From: Burkholderia contaminans
GTDB taxonomy: Bacteria > Pseudomonadota > Gammaproteobacteria > Burkholderiales > Burkholderiaceae
Assembly: GCF_029633825.1 (NCBI RefSeq)
Contig: NZ_CP090640.1
Location: forward strand, 2,480,001 to 2,544,000
Length of the DNA stretch: 64,000 bases
Direction of reading: 5' to 3'
The position numbers and the translations under genes were made by a program. Of this stretch, positions 55,438 through 64,000 are shown piece after piece (position 1 is the first letter of the stretch; every line of letters starts with the position of its first letter). Below the pieces are notes generated by a model that did not search any database, was not told the origin of the DNA, and worked only from the letters and a program-made list of their open reading frames with translations.

Positions 55438-57790
55438 ATGACCACGATGCCTTTGACGGGCCAGCCGCTCGACACGTTGATGAATCGGCTCGAAGCCGAC
55501 CTCGAAGAAAGCGACTCGAGCCGCGAGAGCGACCTTGCGGCAAGACTGCGGGCCCAGCCGTTGCGTGCCGATTCGCTCGACGCGATCGCACGCCTGCACA
55601 CACTCTGGATGCACGCCGGCGATCCGGCTGCGGCGCGCGCCGTGCTCGACGACGACGGCGCGGCCGTGCATGACGCGGCGCCACCCGACGCGCGGCCCGA
55701 TATCCGCATGCAGCTCGCGCTGTACCGGCTGCAGGTCGCCCGGCACCTGGGCGAGAACGACGCCGTCACGCACGCGATCGGCGAGATGCACGACGTCGTG
55801 CGCACGTCTCCGACGCTCGATGCCGATCGCTTCGTCCGCGCCCGCATTCTCGATACGCTCGAATACGATCACGCGGAGCACGCGCTCGACGCGATCGAAC
55901 TGCGGCATGCATTGAATGGCGCGCTTGCCGACCGGGCCGCGTTTCGCGCGTGGGACGAGGCGAACCGGCAATGCCTGCGTGCGTGGGCGCTGCGGCGGCT
56001 CGGCCGGGACGACGACGCGCGGGCGGCGGCCGAGGCCGCGGTGGCGGCCGTCGCGTCGGCAGAGCGCGGACCGGGACATCGATGCCGATGACTGGCTGCG
56101 GATCGGCCACGCGATGATCGAGATTGCGCCGCTGCAGTTCGACACGATTCGCCAGGCCGTCGAGTCGCGCATCGCCGACTGGGCACTGCCGCCGCGCCGC
56201 GAGGCCGAGGTGAGGCTCGCGCGGCTTGCTGCGCGAGCGGCATACGCGCAAGGCGATCTCGACGGTGCGCTCGCGCGTTGCGAGATGGCGCGTTACAGCC
56301 TCGAGTCGGACGGCGGGGACGATTTCATCGAATACGAGCTGCCGTGGCTGCTCGAGGCCGGCCGCTTCGACGACGCGGGGCGCCGTGCGTTCTTCCACGT
56401 GTACCAGCTCGAAAGCAGCATGCTCGACCGGGTGGGGCGGATCGTCCATGCACGCCTCGCCGAGCCGACCGACACGTCGGTCTGGTGGCCGCTGTGCGCA
56501 ATGCGCGCGGCGGGTTTCGCGCCGACGCTCGAGCGGCTCGTCGAACTCGGCGCGGAACGGCCCGACGCGCTGGCCGCACGTTCGCCGACGCACGGCGAGA
56601 TCTTTGCCTCGTTCGGCTCGCTCGACGGCGATGCGTTGCGTTACGCGGTGGCCGACGCCGCGCGCGAGGTCGCGCTGCGTCGCGCGCCCGGCCATCCGTG
56701 GATCGCGCGGCTCGCGGCGGTCTACGACGGCGAAACCGGCCGCATCGACGCGACGACCCAGGCCGCGCGCCTGCTCGCCGCCGCGCAGGAAGGCGAGATG
56801 CACGACAACCGCACTGCGATCATGCTGACCCTGGCGCGCATTGGCGCGCTGGGCGTCGCCGCCGCGCTCAAACTGCCGCTGCCGCCGTCGCTGCGCAGCG
56901 GCTTGTGGAGCTACGTATTCTCGGTCCAGGTCGAGGACCTGGCCGAGGAGGCGATCGATGCGCTGCCGGCCGCGGAACAGGCGCCGGTGCGTGCCGACCT
57001 TCAGCGCCTGCGGATCGCCGCCTACGAGCAGGGCCGCGCGTGCATGGAGCGCTACTTCGAGACCGGCAAAGGGCACCCGTACGACGCGTGTGCGCACCTG
57101 TATTCGATGCTCTGCAACAACCTCGCGATTCTCTACCGCGACGAGGATCGCTACGACGAGGCGCTGGTCCTGCATCGCAACGGGATTGCGGCGAGCTCGT
57201 TTGCCGAGCATTACTCCGGTGTCCGCTATGTGCTCGCCTGCCAGGGCAAGGACGACGAGATGGTCGAGGCCGCCGAGCAGCTCTGGCATTACGCAGCCGA
57301 ATACGGTTTCAGCCGGCATGACCCGAACTGGTACGTGCGCGACGTCGTGCGCGCGCTGTATCGCCTCGATCGTTGCAACGAACTGCCGATCTGGCTTGAA
57401 CGCCTCGTCGGCTGGCAACGGGAACACGACCAGGTCGACGGCAGCCTGCCCGACGAGGCGCTGATTGCCCGCTTGGTGTTCGCATCCCACATGGCGGCGT
57501 CGCATCCGGACCAGGCGTTGGCGCTGTACGACGCCGCGCGCGGGCAGGCCGATGCGTCGCGCGATCTGGACGTGCTGCTCCGGGCCGCCGACGCGGCATA
57601 CGAACTGGGCCGCCGGTCCGATGTGAAGTATTTCTACGAGCGCGTGCTCGCCGGAAACCGGCACGCCGCCGAACCGCTCGACCTGATGGAAGACGTGATC
57701 GAGCGACGGATACGGGAGGCCGATGCGCCGGCCTCGCCGGATTCAGCGACCGCCGCGCCGAACAAGCGCTGGTGGAAGTTCTGGCAATGA
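55438..57790 (+). pseudogene. Large TPR-like protein, split by a frameshift
   Basis: The first frame (ATG 55438 to the TGA at 56089) codes about 215 residues of helical sequence (LDAIARLHTLWMHAGDPAAA, YRLQVARHLGENDAVTHAIG). A second frame continues from about 56066 (DRDIDADDWLRIGHAMIEIA) to 57790. The later part has TPR-type helices (LCNNLAILYRDEDRYDEALV, ALYDAARGQADASRDLDVLL) and ends in NKRWWKFWQ. One extra base near 56060-56070 would restore a product of about 780 residues. The downstream genes are intact, so a sequence error is possible. An earlier ATG at 55297 is an alternative start. Confidence 0.68.
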
Positions 57791-59007
57791 CGGCCGCCGA
57801 TCGGCGGGCCGGCTACGCGCCACGCAACGCGCTGAACGCCGATGCGCTGAAAGCGGCGATTGCCGCGCGCAGCACCGCGCGGGGCGACGCCGACGCGGTG
57901 CGCGCGTGGCTGCTCAACCATTTCTACCGGCATGTCGTCGCGAACTTCGAGCCCGCGCGCACGATCGGCTCGCTCGACGATGCGCGGCAGGCGCTCGGCC
58001 AGGCCGCACCGCCGGCGTGGGTCGTACGGCGCTTCGGGCCCGGCGCGAAGACGATCGGCGAAGCCGACGCCGGCCGGCAGGCACCCGTCGTCTGGGTCGA
58101 CCCGTCCGATCCGCGTCTCCTCGCACTCGAAACCACGCTCGTCGAGTTTCTCGAGTCGCGCAAGGGAACCGGGCTCGAAGGCAAGCTCGACCGTGTCAAC
58201 TGCCCCCAGGCGCTCGCGATGTGGGAACGCGAGCATGCGGAGATGGCGTCCCGGATCGCGCGCGGCTGGCGCGAGAGCCAGCCCGATGCGCTGCGCACGT
58301 GGTGCGAAACCGCGAACGGGCGCTTTGTCGAATTCCTGCCCGACAGCCCGCTGCTGCGCGCCGAAATGGCGTTCGAGAGCTACGTGATGCGCCATTGCCT
58401 CGGCCAGTTCGCGGACCGGCAAGCGCTGGCGGGCGGCTACGGCGGGCGCTATGCGGAAGCGATCGAAGCGCGCCGGCTGCGGTTGCTGAGCTTCCGGGAT
58501 GCGGGCGGCCAGCCGCACATCACGATCAGCGTCGAGGTGCGGGCGGACGGTGGCCTCGACGTCGATCAGGTCAAGGGCAAGCAGAACCGGCCGCCGGTCG
58601 AGCGCTACGTCGACGACGTGCTGGCCTGCCTCAATGCGCTGGGGACGACGGATCGCACGCCGCCCGACTGCATCGCGCTCGGTGTCGTCCATACGCCGTC
58701 GGGGTGGTGCCGGATCGAGGACGTGACGGATGCCGCGTCGCAAGCGCGCCTCGTCGCGCGCCATCCGCAATTGTTCGGGCGGCTCGCCGAGCCGACGCCG
58801 ACCGTCGAGTGGCTGGTCGCCGCGCGGCAGCCTGAACTGCTGCAGGCGCGGCCGCCGCGTGCCGGTTCGGTGCGTTACGCGGTGCGCGCGACGCTGGGGC
58901 CGGCGGTGCCGTCCGCATTCAAGGACGCCGTGCCGGCAGCCTTCGCAACCGAGGACGTGCACTGGCCCGGTTACGTCGCGCCGCGTGGCGTCGGTGTCGC
59001 GCAATGA
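57787..59007 (+). CDS. PcfJ-like domain protein
   Basis: The 406-residue protein starts at ATG 57787, overlapping the TPR gene's TGA (ATGA). The central MRHCLGQFADRQ (from residue 201), then LRLLSFRDAGGQPHITISVE (from about 233) and DVDQVKGKQNRPP (from about 257) follow the PcfJ pattern, named after a conjugative-plasmid protein of Enterococcus. PcfJ-like proteins occur on plasmids and phages but have no known reaction. The arrangement of His/Cys, Arg-Asp and Lys-Gly-Lys-x-N residues suggests an enzyme. Chromosomal and operonic here. Confidence 0.75.
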   Translation: MTAADRRAGYAPRNALNADALKAAIAARSTARGDADAVRAWLLNHFYRHVVANFEPARTIGSLDDARQALGQAAPPAWVVRRFGPGAKTIGEADAGRQAPVVWVDPSDPRLLALETTLVEFLESRKGTGLEGKLDRVNCPQALAMWEREHAEMASRIARGWRESQPDALRTWCETANGRFVEFLPDSPLLRAEMAFESYVMRHCLGQFADRQALAGGYGGRYAEAIEARRLRLLSFRDAGGQPHITISVEVRADGGLDVDQVKGKQNRPPVERYVDDVLACLNALGTTDRTPPDCIALGVVHTPSGWCRIEDVTDAASQARLVARHPQLFGRLAEPTPTVEWLVAARQPELLQARPPRAGSVRYAVRATLGPAVPSAFKDAVPAAFATEDVHWPGYVAPRGVGVAQ

Positions 59008-59020
59008 CGGGGCGAAGACC

Positions 59021-59692
59021 ATGACATTCAAGGTGATCATTGCCCTGTTCGTGCTGTGGCGTATCGTGCGCTACTTTCGCCAGCGCGGTGGGCGCTATTC
59101 GGCGTTGCCGGCCCGCAAGCACTGGGCGCTGCTGCTCGCGCATCCGTACGTGGACGCGACGGGATTCTCGGGTTTCGACGACGCGGACACGAGCCACCTG
59201 AACGATACGTCGCGCAAGTTCCTGCGTGCCCAGATGCTGCACCAGATGGAGTTGCGCACCGACGCGACGGACGACGATGCGCGCGCACATCTGGCGCGTG
59301 TGCTCGAGACGCAGTGGTTTCGCGCCGACCTGCATGCGCTGCAGCCGACCGACGACCCGCGCGCGGCGCTTGCGTTCGCCTGTGCGCGGATGGCGTTCCT
59401 CGCGCGCGTGGCGATGCTGATGGGCTGGGCCGAACGGGACACAGCCTGGCGCGTGTTGTTGCTCAACGCGCAGCGCGCCCAGGACTGTTTCGACAGTTGG
59501 GCGGATTTCGGCCACGCCTACGTCGCGGGCCGCAAGCAGTGGGTGGCCGGATTTCGCGCCGATCCGTTTGGCAAGGCGTTCGACGATGCGACGCTGCAAC
59601 GCTGGCTCGCACCGGGTGACGGTGCGTGGGGGCAGGCGCCGTGGCCGGGGCTGGCGGCGTTCGATCCCGAGCCGGTCGCGCAACCGCGTTGA
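59021..59692 (+). CDS. DUF1266 family protein with N-terminal membrane anchor
   Basis: The 223-residue product opens with one hydrophobic helix (TFKVIIALFVLWRIVRYF) and then the DUF1266 domain with GWAERDTAWRVLLLNAQRAQ and SWADFGHAYVAGRKQW. E. coli homologues YbeR and YbeU lie near DnaJ-like/HscC and Sel1/TPR proteins, recalling the TPR partner here. It starts 13 bp after the PcfJ gene stop. Function unknown. Confidence 0.75.
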   Translation: MTFKVIIALFVLWRIVRYFRQRGGRYSALPARKHWALLLAHPYVDATGFSGFDDADTSHLNDTSRKFLRAQMLHQMELRTDATDDDARAHLARVLETQWFRADLHALQPTDDPRAALAFACARMAFLARVAMLMGWAERDTAWRVLLLNAQRAQDCFDSWADFGHAYVAGRKQWVAGFRADPFGKAFDDATLQRWLAPGDGAWGQAPWPGLAAFDPEPVAQPR

Positions 59693-59751
59693 TGCGTGGA
59701 TACCGCTGGTCGTTTGCCCGGGCATCGCTTTTTATCGCTATCGACACAGAC

Positions 59752-60558
59752 ATGATTTCATCCGTTCATCCCCTGGTGCGACGCCTGGTGCTGTCCGTCG
59801 CGTGCACGGTGCCTGCGTTCGTGTTGCCGGCTGCGGCGCACGCGATCCAACCGGCTGTCGCCGACCCTGTGCTGCGCGCGTTCATCCACGACACTTACGG
59901 CAACTGGCGCGCGGACCGCAAGGGCTGGCAGGCGGATGGGGACGACGTTGTCTACGCGCCTTGCGGTTCGCTGCGTGTGGCAACGGCCGACGGCCCGCGC
60001 ACCCTGCTCGCGATGTGCGGCGAGACCGAGGCGGCGGTGCAGAACGGGATGCCTGGCATGGATTCGGATGCGACGACTGGCACGATCGACCTGTACGTGC
60101 TGAAACCGGCGGCGGACGGCAAGACGCTCGAGCCGGTCATGAAGAAAACGGAGATCGCGTCGGGCGGGCGCGGCGAGCCGGGCACCGTGCGCATCGAGCG
60201 GCTCGGGCCGCACCTTTTCGGTTTCGTCATCGGCGAAAGCGACACGCGGCAAGGCTATTCTCAACGCTTCCGCGCGATCTGGCTGCCGGTCGGCAATGCG
60301 CTGGTGCTGGCGGCGGCGCGCATCGACGAGGCGCTCGACAACGCCGAGTCGACCGAATGTGCGAACGCGCGGGCCCGCTGCGAGGAACGTCGCTTCGAGA
60401 TCGCGCCCGACACGACCGGCGCCGGCGACGTCTATCCGTTGACGGTCACGGAAACGGGCACGCGCGGCGACAGGGCGATCCGCGCGCGCCATACGGTGAA
60501 GTTCGACGCGGCGCGTGGCCGCTACGTCGTGCCGAAGGCATTGCGCGAAGGGTACTGA
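59752..60558 (+). CDS. Exported protein of the TPR/PcfJ/DUF1266 operon
   Basis: The 268-residue product from ATG 59752 has a signal peptide (RRLVLSVACTVPAFVLPAAA, cut near AHA-IQ) and a mature domain with several Cys (for example ECANARARCEERR, AMCGETEAAVQNG). No family was recognised. An ATG at 59692, overlapping the DUF1266 stop, is an alternative coupled start but would put 20 residues before the signal. It is the last gene of the run. Confidence 0.7.
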   Translation: MISSVHPLVRRLVLSVACTVPAFVLPAAAHAIQPAVADPVLRAFIHDTYGNWRADRKGWQADGDDVVYAPCGSLRVATADGPRTLLAMCGETEAAVQNGMPGMDSDATTGTIDLYVLKPAADGKTLEPVMKKTEIASGGRGEPGTVRIERLGPHLFGFVIGESDTRQGYSQRFRAIWLPVGNALVLAAARIDEALDNAESTECANARARCEERRFEIAPDTTGAGDVYPLTVTETGTRGDRAIRARHTVKFDAARGRYVVPKALREGY

Positions 60559-60600
60559 TCCTTCGCGCGCAGGAACGGGCGGCGTTGCGCCGCCCGCGCA

Positions 60601-61530
60601 TCACACGTACAGATATCGCACGAGGTGGAAGAACACCGGCGCGGCGAAGCAGATCGAGTCGACGCGATCGAGCATCCCGCCGTGGCCCGCGATCATCGAG
60701 CCCCAGTCCTTGGTGCCGAGCGAGCGCTTGACGGCCGACAGCACGAGGCCGCCGACGAAGCCCGCGATCACGATCGCGAGCGAGATGCCGAACGCCGACC
60801 CGAAGCTGAACGGCGTCACGCGATACAGCGATGCGCCGCACAGCGTGGCGAGCAGACCGCCGCCGACGAAACCCTCGATCGTCTTCGACGGCGACAGCTG
60901 CGGCGCGATCTTGCGCTTGCCGAACAGCTTGCCGACCACGTACTGCAGCACGTCGCTGATCTGCACGACGAACAGGAAGAAGAACAGCAGCAGCGCGTTC
61001 TGCCCCGCGTAGTGCGGAATGTCGAGGATCAGCACGGCCGGCGCATGGCTCAACCCGTACACGCATACCATCAGCGCCCAGTTGATCTTCGCGTTGCGGC
61101 TCAGGAATTCGCGCGTGTCCTGCGTGAGCGCCGACACGAGCGACATCGCGAAGAACAGGTGTACGGGCACGAAGATCGAATACATCCCGTACCAGTTGAT
61201 CCCGAGCAGCAGGTATTGCACGGGAATCGCGATGAAGAACGCGATGAAGAGCGTCGTATGGTCGCTCGGCGTGGTGGGGGTGAGCGTGATGAATTCGCGC
61301 AGCGTCAGGTAGGACAGCACCGCGAAAACGAGATACGTGATGTTGTTGCCGAGGCCGATCGCGATGGCCATGATCGCGATCATCGCCCACCATGCGCGGA
61401 TGCGCTGGTTCAGGTTGACGATGGTCGCGCTCGTGCCGCCGCTGCGTGCGCCGAGGATCGCGCCGATCACGGTCGCGACGACGAGCACGCCCGTGACGCC
61501 CGCGACCAGTTCCCAGAAAATGGTTCGCAT
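60601..61530 (-). CDS. ynbB: CDP-diacylglycerol synthase-like protein (YnbB-like)
   Basis: This CTP:phosphatidate cytidylyltransferase family protein makes CDP-diacylglycerol or a similar CDP-lipid. The 309-residue membrane protein has about eight helices and the family motif KRSLGTKDWGSMIAGHGGML followed by DRVD. It resembles the paralogue YnbB of the E. coli ynbABCD cluster rather than the essential CdsA, because of its neighbours. It is transcribed away from ynbA-like and ynbC-like genes and after plsC. Confidence 0.85.
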   Translation of the reverse strand: MRTIFWELVAGVTGVLVVATVIGAILGARSGGTSATIVNLNQRIRAWWAMIAIMAIAIGLGNNITYLVFAVLSYLTLREFITLTPTTPSDHTTLFIAFFIAIPVQYLLLGINWYGMYSIFVPVHLFFAMSLVSALTQDTREFLSRNAKINWALMVCVYGLSHAPAVLILDIPHYAGQNALLLFFFLFVVQISDVLQYVVGKLFGKRKIAPQLSPSKTIEGFVGGGLLATLCGASLYRVTPFSFGSAFGISLAIVIAGFVGGLVLSAVKRSLGTKDWGSMIAGHGGMLDRVDSICFAAPVFFHLVRYLYV

Positions 61531-61567
61531 GGTTGATATCCGGAAAGGGAAGAAGAGGGCGCCGCGT

Positions 61568-62200
61568 TCAGCCGGCCGGCCGCTGCGGCGGCGCGAGCGC
61601 GACGACCGCGTCGCGCATGCGGGCGAGGAACGTCGGCTTGTCCTCGTCGGCGCCGCGCTGTTCGTTCGCGCCGAAGTGCACCTTGCAGATCAGCGGCACC
61701 GGCCAGATCGCGCCCTTCGGCATGATCCGCTGCAGGTTCTCGAGATAGACGGGCGCGAGCGCCACATCCGGGAACTCGGTCGCGAGGTGGAACAGCCCGC
61801 TCTTGAACGGCTGCGGCAGGATCTCGGCGCCGCGCGTGCCTTCCGGGAAGATGATGATCGAATGGCCCTGCTTGAGCGCATCGCGCACGGGGTCGAGCGG
61901 GTCGCCGCCGGATTCGCGGTGGCGATCGATCAGCACGACGTTCAGCAGCTTCTGCGCGATGTGGCGCTTCATGTCGCTGCTGTCCCAGTAGTCGCGCGCG
62001 GCGACCGGCCGCACGACCGTGCGCACGTTGCGCGGCAGCGCGGCGAGGATCGCGAGCGTGTCGATGTGGCTCGTGTGGTTCGAGAAGTAGATCTTCTGCG
62101 TCGGGGACGGCGGCGCCTGATGCCAGACCGGATACGCGCCGGCGACGAGCCGCACGATGGACAGCAGGAAATCGCGCTGCCAGACGTTGAGGATGTTCAT
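61568..62200 (-). CDS. 1-acyl-glycerol-3-phosphate acyltransferase (PlsC-like)
   Basis: The 210-residue acyltransferase has NHTSHID (residues 41-47, catalytic His/Asp) and FPEGTRG (118-124, substrate binding). It should add the second acyl chain to a lysophosphatidate-like acceptor, supplying the CDP-lipid synthase encoded 37 bp downstream. The pair is probably co-transcribed. Confidence 0.9.
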   Translation of the reverse strand: MNILNVWQRDFLLSIVRLVAGAYPVWHQAPPSPTQKIYFSNHTSHIDTLAILAALPRNVRTVVRPVAARDYWDSSDMKRHIAQKLLNVVLIDRHRESGGDPLDPVRDALKQGHSIIIFPEGTRGAEILPQPFKSGLFHLATEFPDVALAPVYLENLQRIMPKGAIWPVPLICKVHFGANEQRGADEDKPTFLARMRDAVVALAPPQRPAG

Positions 62201-62656
62201 CGGCGCTGCGCCTCCTGCCTGCCTGCATGGCCCGCTGCTCGTGAGCGGCGGGCGGGACCCCGGAATGCCGGCGCGGCAGGATGCGCGCCGGACGGCCCTT
62301 GTTTAAATTTTTTCAAATTCGTGGCTGCCTGTCGCAGGTCCGCGATAATCGGACGATTCGCCGTCACCCGCTGTTGCGTCGCGGCGAATGCGCCGGTCGG
62401 CTGCGTGATAATCGGCTGTTGCACGAGTGCCCGTTTGCAGTTCGAATAGATCTCGCCGCGCTCGGGCCAGCGGATTATCGCGAGTTTCCGTCAAAAACGC
62501 CAGATTGGCGCCGCGCGTGCGGGCCGGGCGCGTGCTTGACGCATCGGGGCCGCTCGGCGACGATTAGGGCCGTCCATGGAAGGCCGTCCAAGGCCGTTTC
62601 GCCGCCCGGGGCATGGCGGCGGAAAATGTATCCGACTGTGCCGCACAAATAAAACG
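62201..62656. other. Divergent intergenic region of the lipid cluster
   Basis: About 455 bases separate the plsC-like gene (leftward) from the ynbA-like gene (rightward). A short AT-rich run (62300-62325) may hold promoters for the leftward pair; the rest is not coding by eye and shows no further gene. Confidence 0.5.
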
Positions 62657-63262
62657 ATGAGCCTCTACGCACTCAAACCCAAATTCCAGAACCGTCTGCG
62701 CCCGTTCGCGAACTCGCTCGCCGAGCGCGGCGTGACGGCCAACCAGGTCACGCTGTTCGCGGCCGGCGGCTCGATCGTCGTCGGCGCGCTCGCCGGCCTC
62801 GGCGTGTTTGCCCGCGCGCTGTTCCTGCTGATCCCGCTGTGGCTGTTCGCGCGGATGGCGCTCAACGCGATCGACGGGATGCTCGCGCGCGAGCACGGGC
62901 AGAAGAGCACGCTTGGCGCCTACCTGAACGAACTCGGCGACGTCGTGTCCGATGTCGCGCTGGTGCTGCCGTTTCTCGCGGTTCCGGCGTTCGCTCCGGC
63001 GGATGTCTGGCTGTTCGCGCTGACGGCGGTGATCGTCGAATGCGCGGGGCTGATCGGCCCGCTGGTCGGCGTGAGCCGCCGCTACGACGGCCCGTTCGGC
63101 AAGAGCGACCGTGCGCTCGCGCTCGGCGCGTTTGCGCTGTGGATCGGGCTCGGTTTCCCGGTCGGCGGCGTTGCCGCATGGTTGTGGCGGCTGCTGATCG
63201 TGCTGTCGATCGTGACCGTCGTGCGGCGCGTGCAGGCCGGCATCGCGGAAAAGGGCGGTTGA
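62657..63262 (+). CDS. ynbA: CDP-alcohol phosphatidyltransferase-like protein (YnbA-like)
   Basis: The 201-residue membrane protein starts SLYALKPKFQNRLRPFANSL, close to E. coli YnbA. The catalytic motif D-x2-DG-x2-AR...G-x3-D-x3-D appears as NAIDGMLAR...NELGDVVSD: the first Asp is Asn70 and the Gly is Asn91, whereas Asp73, Arg78, Asp95 and Asp99 are kept. It should transfer a phosphatidyl group from a CDP-lipid to an alcohol, but the altered motif may change metal or substrate use. ATG 62657 is the start of the conserved region. Confidence 0.85.
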   Translation: MSLYALKPKFQNRLRPFANSLAERGVTANQVTLFAAGGSIVVGALAGLGVFARALFLLIPLWLFARMALNAIDGMLAREHGQKSTLGAYLNELGDVVSDVALVLPFLAVPAFAPADVWLFALTAVIVECAGLIGPLVGVSRRYDGPFGKSDRALALGAFALWIGLGFPVGGVAAWLWRLLIVLSIVTVVRRVQAGIAEKGG

Positions 63263-63343
63263 AAAAGTCGTCAGGGCAGTTGCGGTACCGGGCGCCGGAG
63301 GGCGGCGCACCAAGATTCGAATAACGAAACGAGAGAGAAACGC

Positions 63344-64000
63344 ATGAGCGCACGCACGGCCCGCGAGGCCGACTTCATCACGCACGACGGCGAAACGCTG
63401 TTCTATCGTCACTGGCCCGCCACCGGCCCGCGCTGCCGCGGCGCCATCGTGTTGCTGCACCGCGGACACGAACACTCGGCGCGCGTCGCGCACCTGGTCG
63501 ACGAACTCGACCTGCCCGATTTCGCATTTTTCGCGTGGGATGCGCGCGGCCACGGCCGCTCGCCCGGCGCACGCGGCTACAGCCCGAGCGCGGCCGCGTC
63601 GGTGCGCGACCTGCAGACCTTCGTCGAACATATCCGCGACACGCACGGCATCGCGATCGAGGACATGGCGGTGGTCGGACAGAGCGTCGGCGCGGTGCTC
63701 GCAGCCACCTGGGCGCACGATTATGCGCCGCCGATCCGCGCGCTCGTCGTCGCGTCGCCGGCGTTCCACATCAAGCTCTACGTGCCGTTCGCGCGGCCGG
63801 GCCTGCGGCTGATGCACAAGCTGCGCGGGCTGTTCTACGTGAACAGCTACGTGAAGCCGAAATTCCTCACGCACGATCCCGAGCGGATCGCGAGCTATGC
63901 GTCCGATCCGCTGATCACGCGGCCGATCGCGGTCAACATGTTGCTGGACCTGCAAGACACCGCGCAGCGGATCGTCGCCGACGCGGCCGCGATCACCGTG
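63344..64000 (+). CDS. ynbC: Alpha/beta hydrolase, probable N-part of a YnbC-like hydrolase-methyltransferase (3' partial)
   Basis: The window ends inside this gene after 219 codons. The visible part is an alpha/beta hydrolase: RHWPATGPRCRGAIVLLHRG (oxyanion region), FFAWDARGHGRSPG and the nucleophile elbow VVGQSVGAVLA with Ser114. In Burkholderia and in E. coli YnbC this domain is followed by a class I SAM methyltransferase; that half lies outside the window. GAGAGAG precedes ATG 63344. The gene follows ynbA-like by 81 bp. Confidence 0.82.
   Translation, partial: MSARTAREADFITHDGETLFYRHWPATGPRCRGAIVLLHRGHEHSARVAHLVDELDLPDFAFFAWDARGHGRSPGARGYSPSAAASVRDLQTFVEHIRDTHGIAIEDMAVVGQSVGAVLAATWAHDYAPPIRALVVASPAFHIKLYVPFARPGLRLMHKLRGLFYVNSYVKPKFLTHDPERIASYASDPLITRPIAVNMLLDLQDTAQRIVADAAAITV

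Overview
The window looks like a chromosomal segment of a Burkholderia, most likely of the B. cepacia complex type. It is very GC-rich, with strong G/C third-position codon use. It carries the phoR-ppk-ppx phosphate/polyphosphate block, the ornithine-lipid gene olsB, a Burkholderia-type trimeric porin and many LysR/TonB/ABC genes. This assignment comes from recognising protein families, not from a database search.

Layout. 0-13 kb: end of phoR, ppk1 (leftward) and ppx (rightward), a secreted hypothetical, tRNA-Pro(UGG), a SixA-like phosphatase, olsB, two tiny membrane/lipoprotein genes, a MATE exporter with a DUF2288 gene, an acyl-CoA ligase, an NlpD-like LysM/M23 lipoprotein and an aldose epimerase. 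13-16.5 kb: uppP, tRNA-Arg(UCU) and then a visibly less GC-rich stretch with an integrase fragment and orphan genes, read here as a decayed island. 16.5-29.2 kb: catabolic genes: a Tat-exported molybdenum hydroxylase pair (iorAB-like), class II aldolase, acyl-CoA dehydrogenase, quinone oxidoreductase, an SGNH hydrolase, a PadR repressor facing a 2,4-dienoyl-CoA reductase-like gene across two matching palindromes, and an intradiol dioxygenase with a divergent LysR gene. 29.2-34.6 kb: a TonB receptor/FecE/FepB/FecCD metal-chelate uptake operon behind a Zur-like palindrome, with two apparent frameshifts. 34.6-41.7 kb: an RstAB-like two-component system divergent from a MipA/OmpV outer-membrane gene, two small lipoproteins, a lytic transglycosylase fused to a VirB9/TrbG-like region, and a porin. 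42.2-47.2 kb: a Fur box followed by ECF sigma factor, FecR-like anti-sigma and an STN-domain siderophore receptor (cell-surface signalling). 47.2-55.2 kb: LysR and LuxR regulators with small metabolic modules (VOC protein, flavin reductase, CitMHS transporter plus AtuA-like proteins, nitrilase-family amidohydrolase). 55.4-60.6 kb: a four-gene run of unknown function (TPR-like protein, PcfJ-like protein, DUF1266 protein, exported protein). 60.6-64 kb: a lipid cluster matching E. coli ynbA/ynbB/ynbC plus plsC; the last gene runs off the window.

The most interesting unexplained unit is the TPR/PcfJ/DUF1266/exported-protein operon. Next are the transglycosylase-VirB9 fusion, the ynb-type lipid cluster, and several clean regulatory arrays: paired PadR palindromes, 10-bp phased ACAAT repeats before mipA, and Zur-, Fur- and PhoB-like boxes. 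Three single-base frameshifts (receptor 5' end, FecCD permease, TPR gene) may be real decay or assembly errors. No CRISPR array, rRNA or intact insertion sequence was seen.
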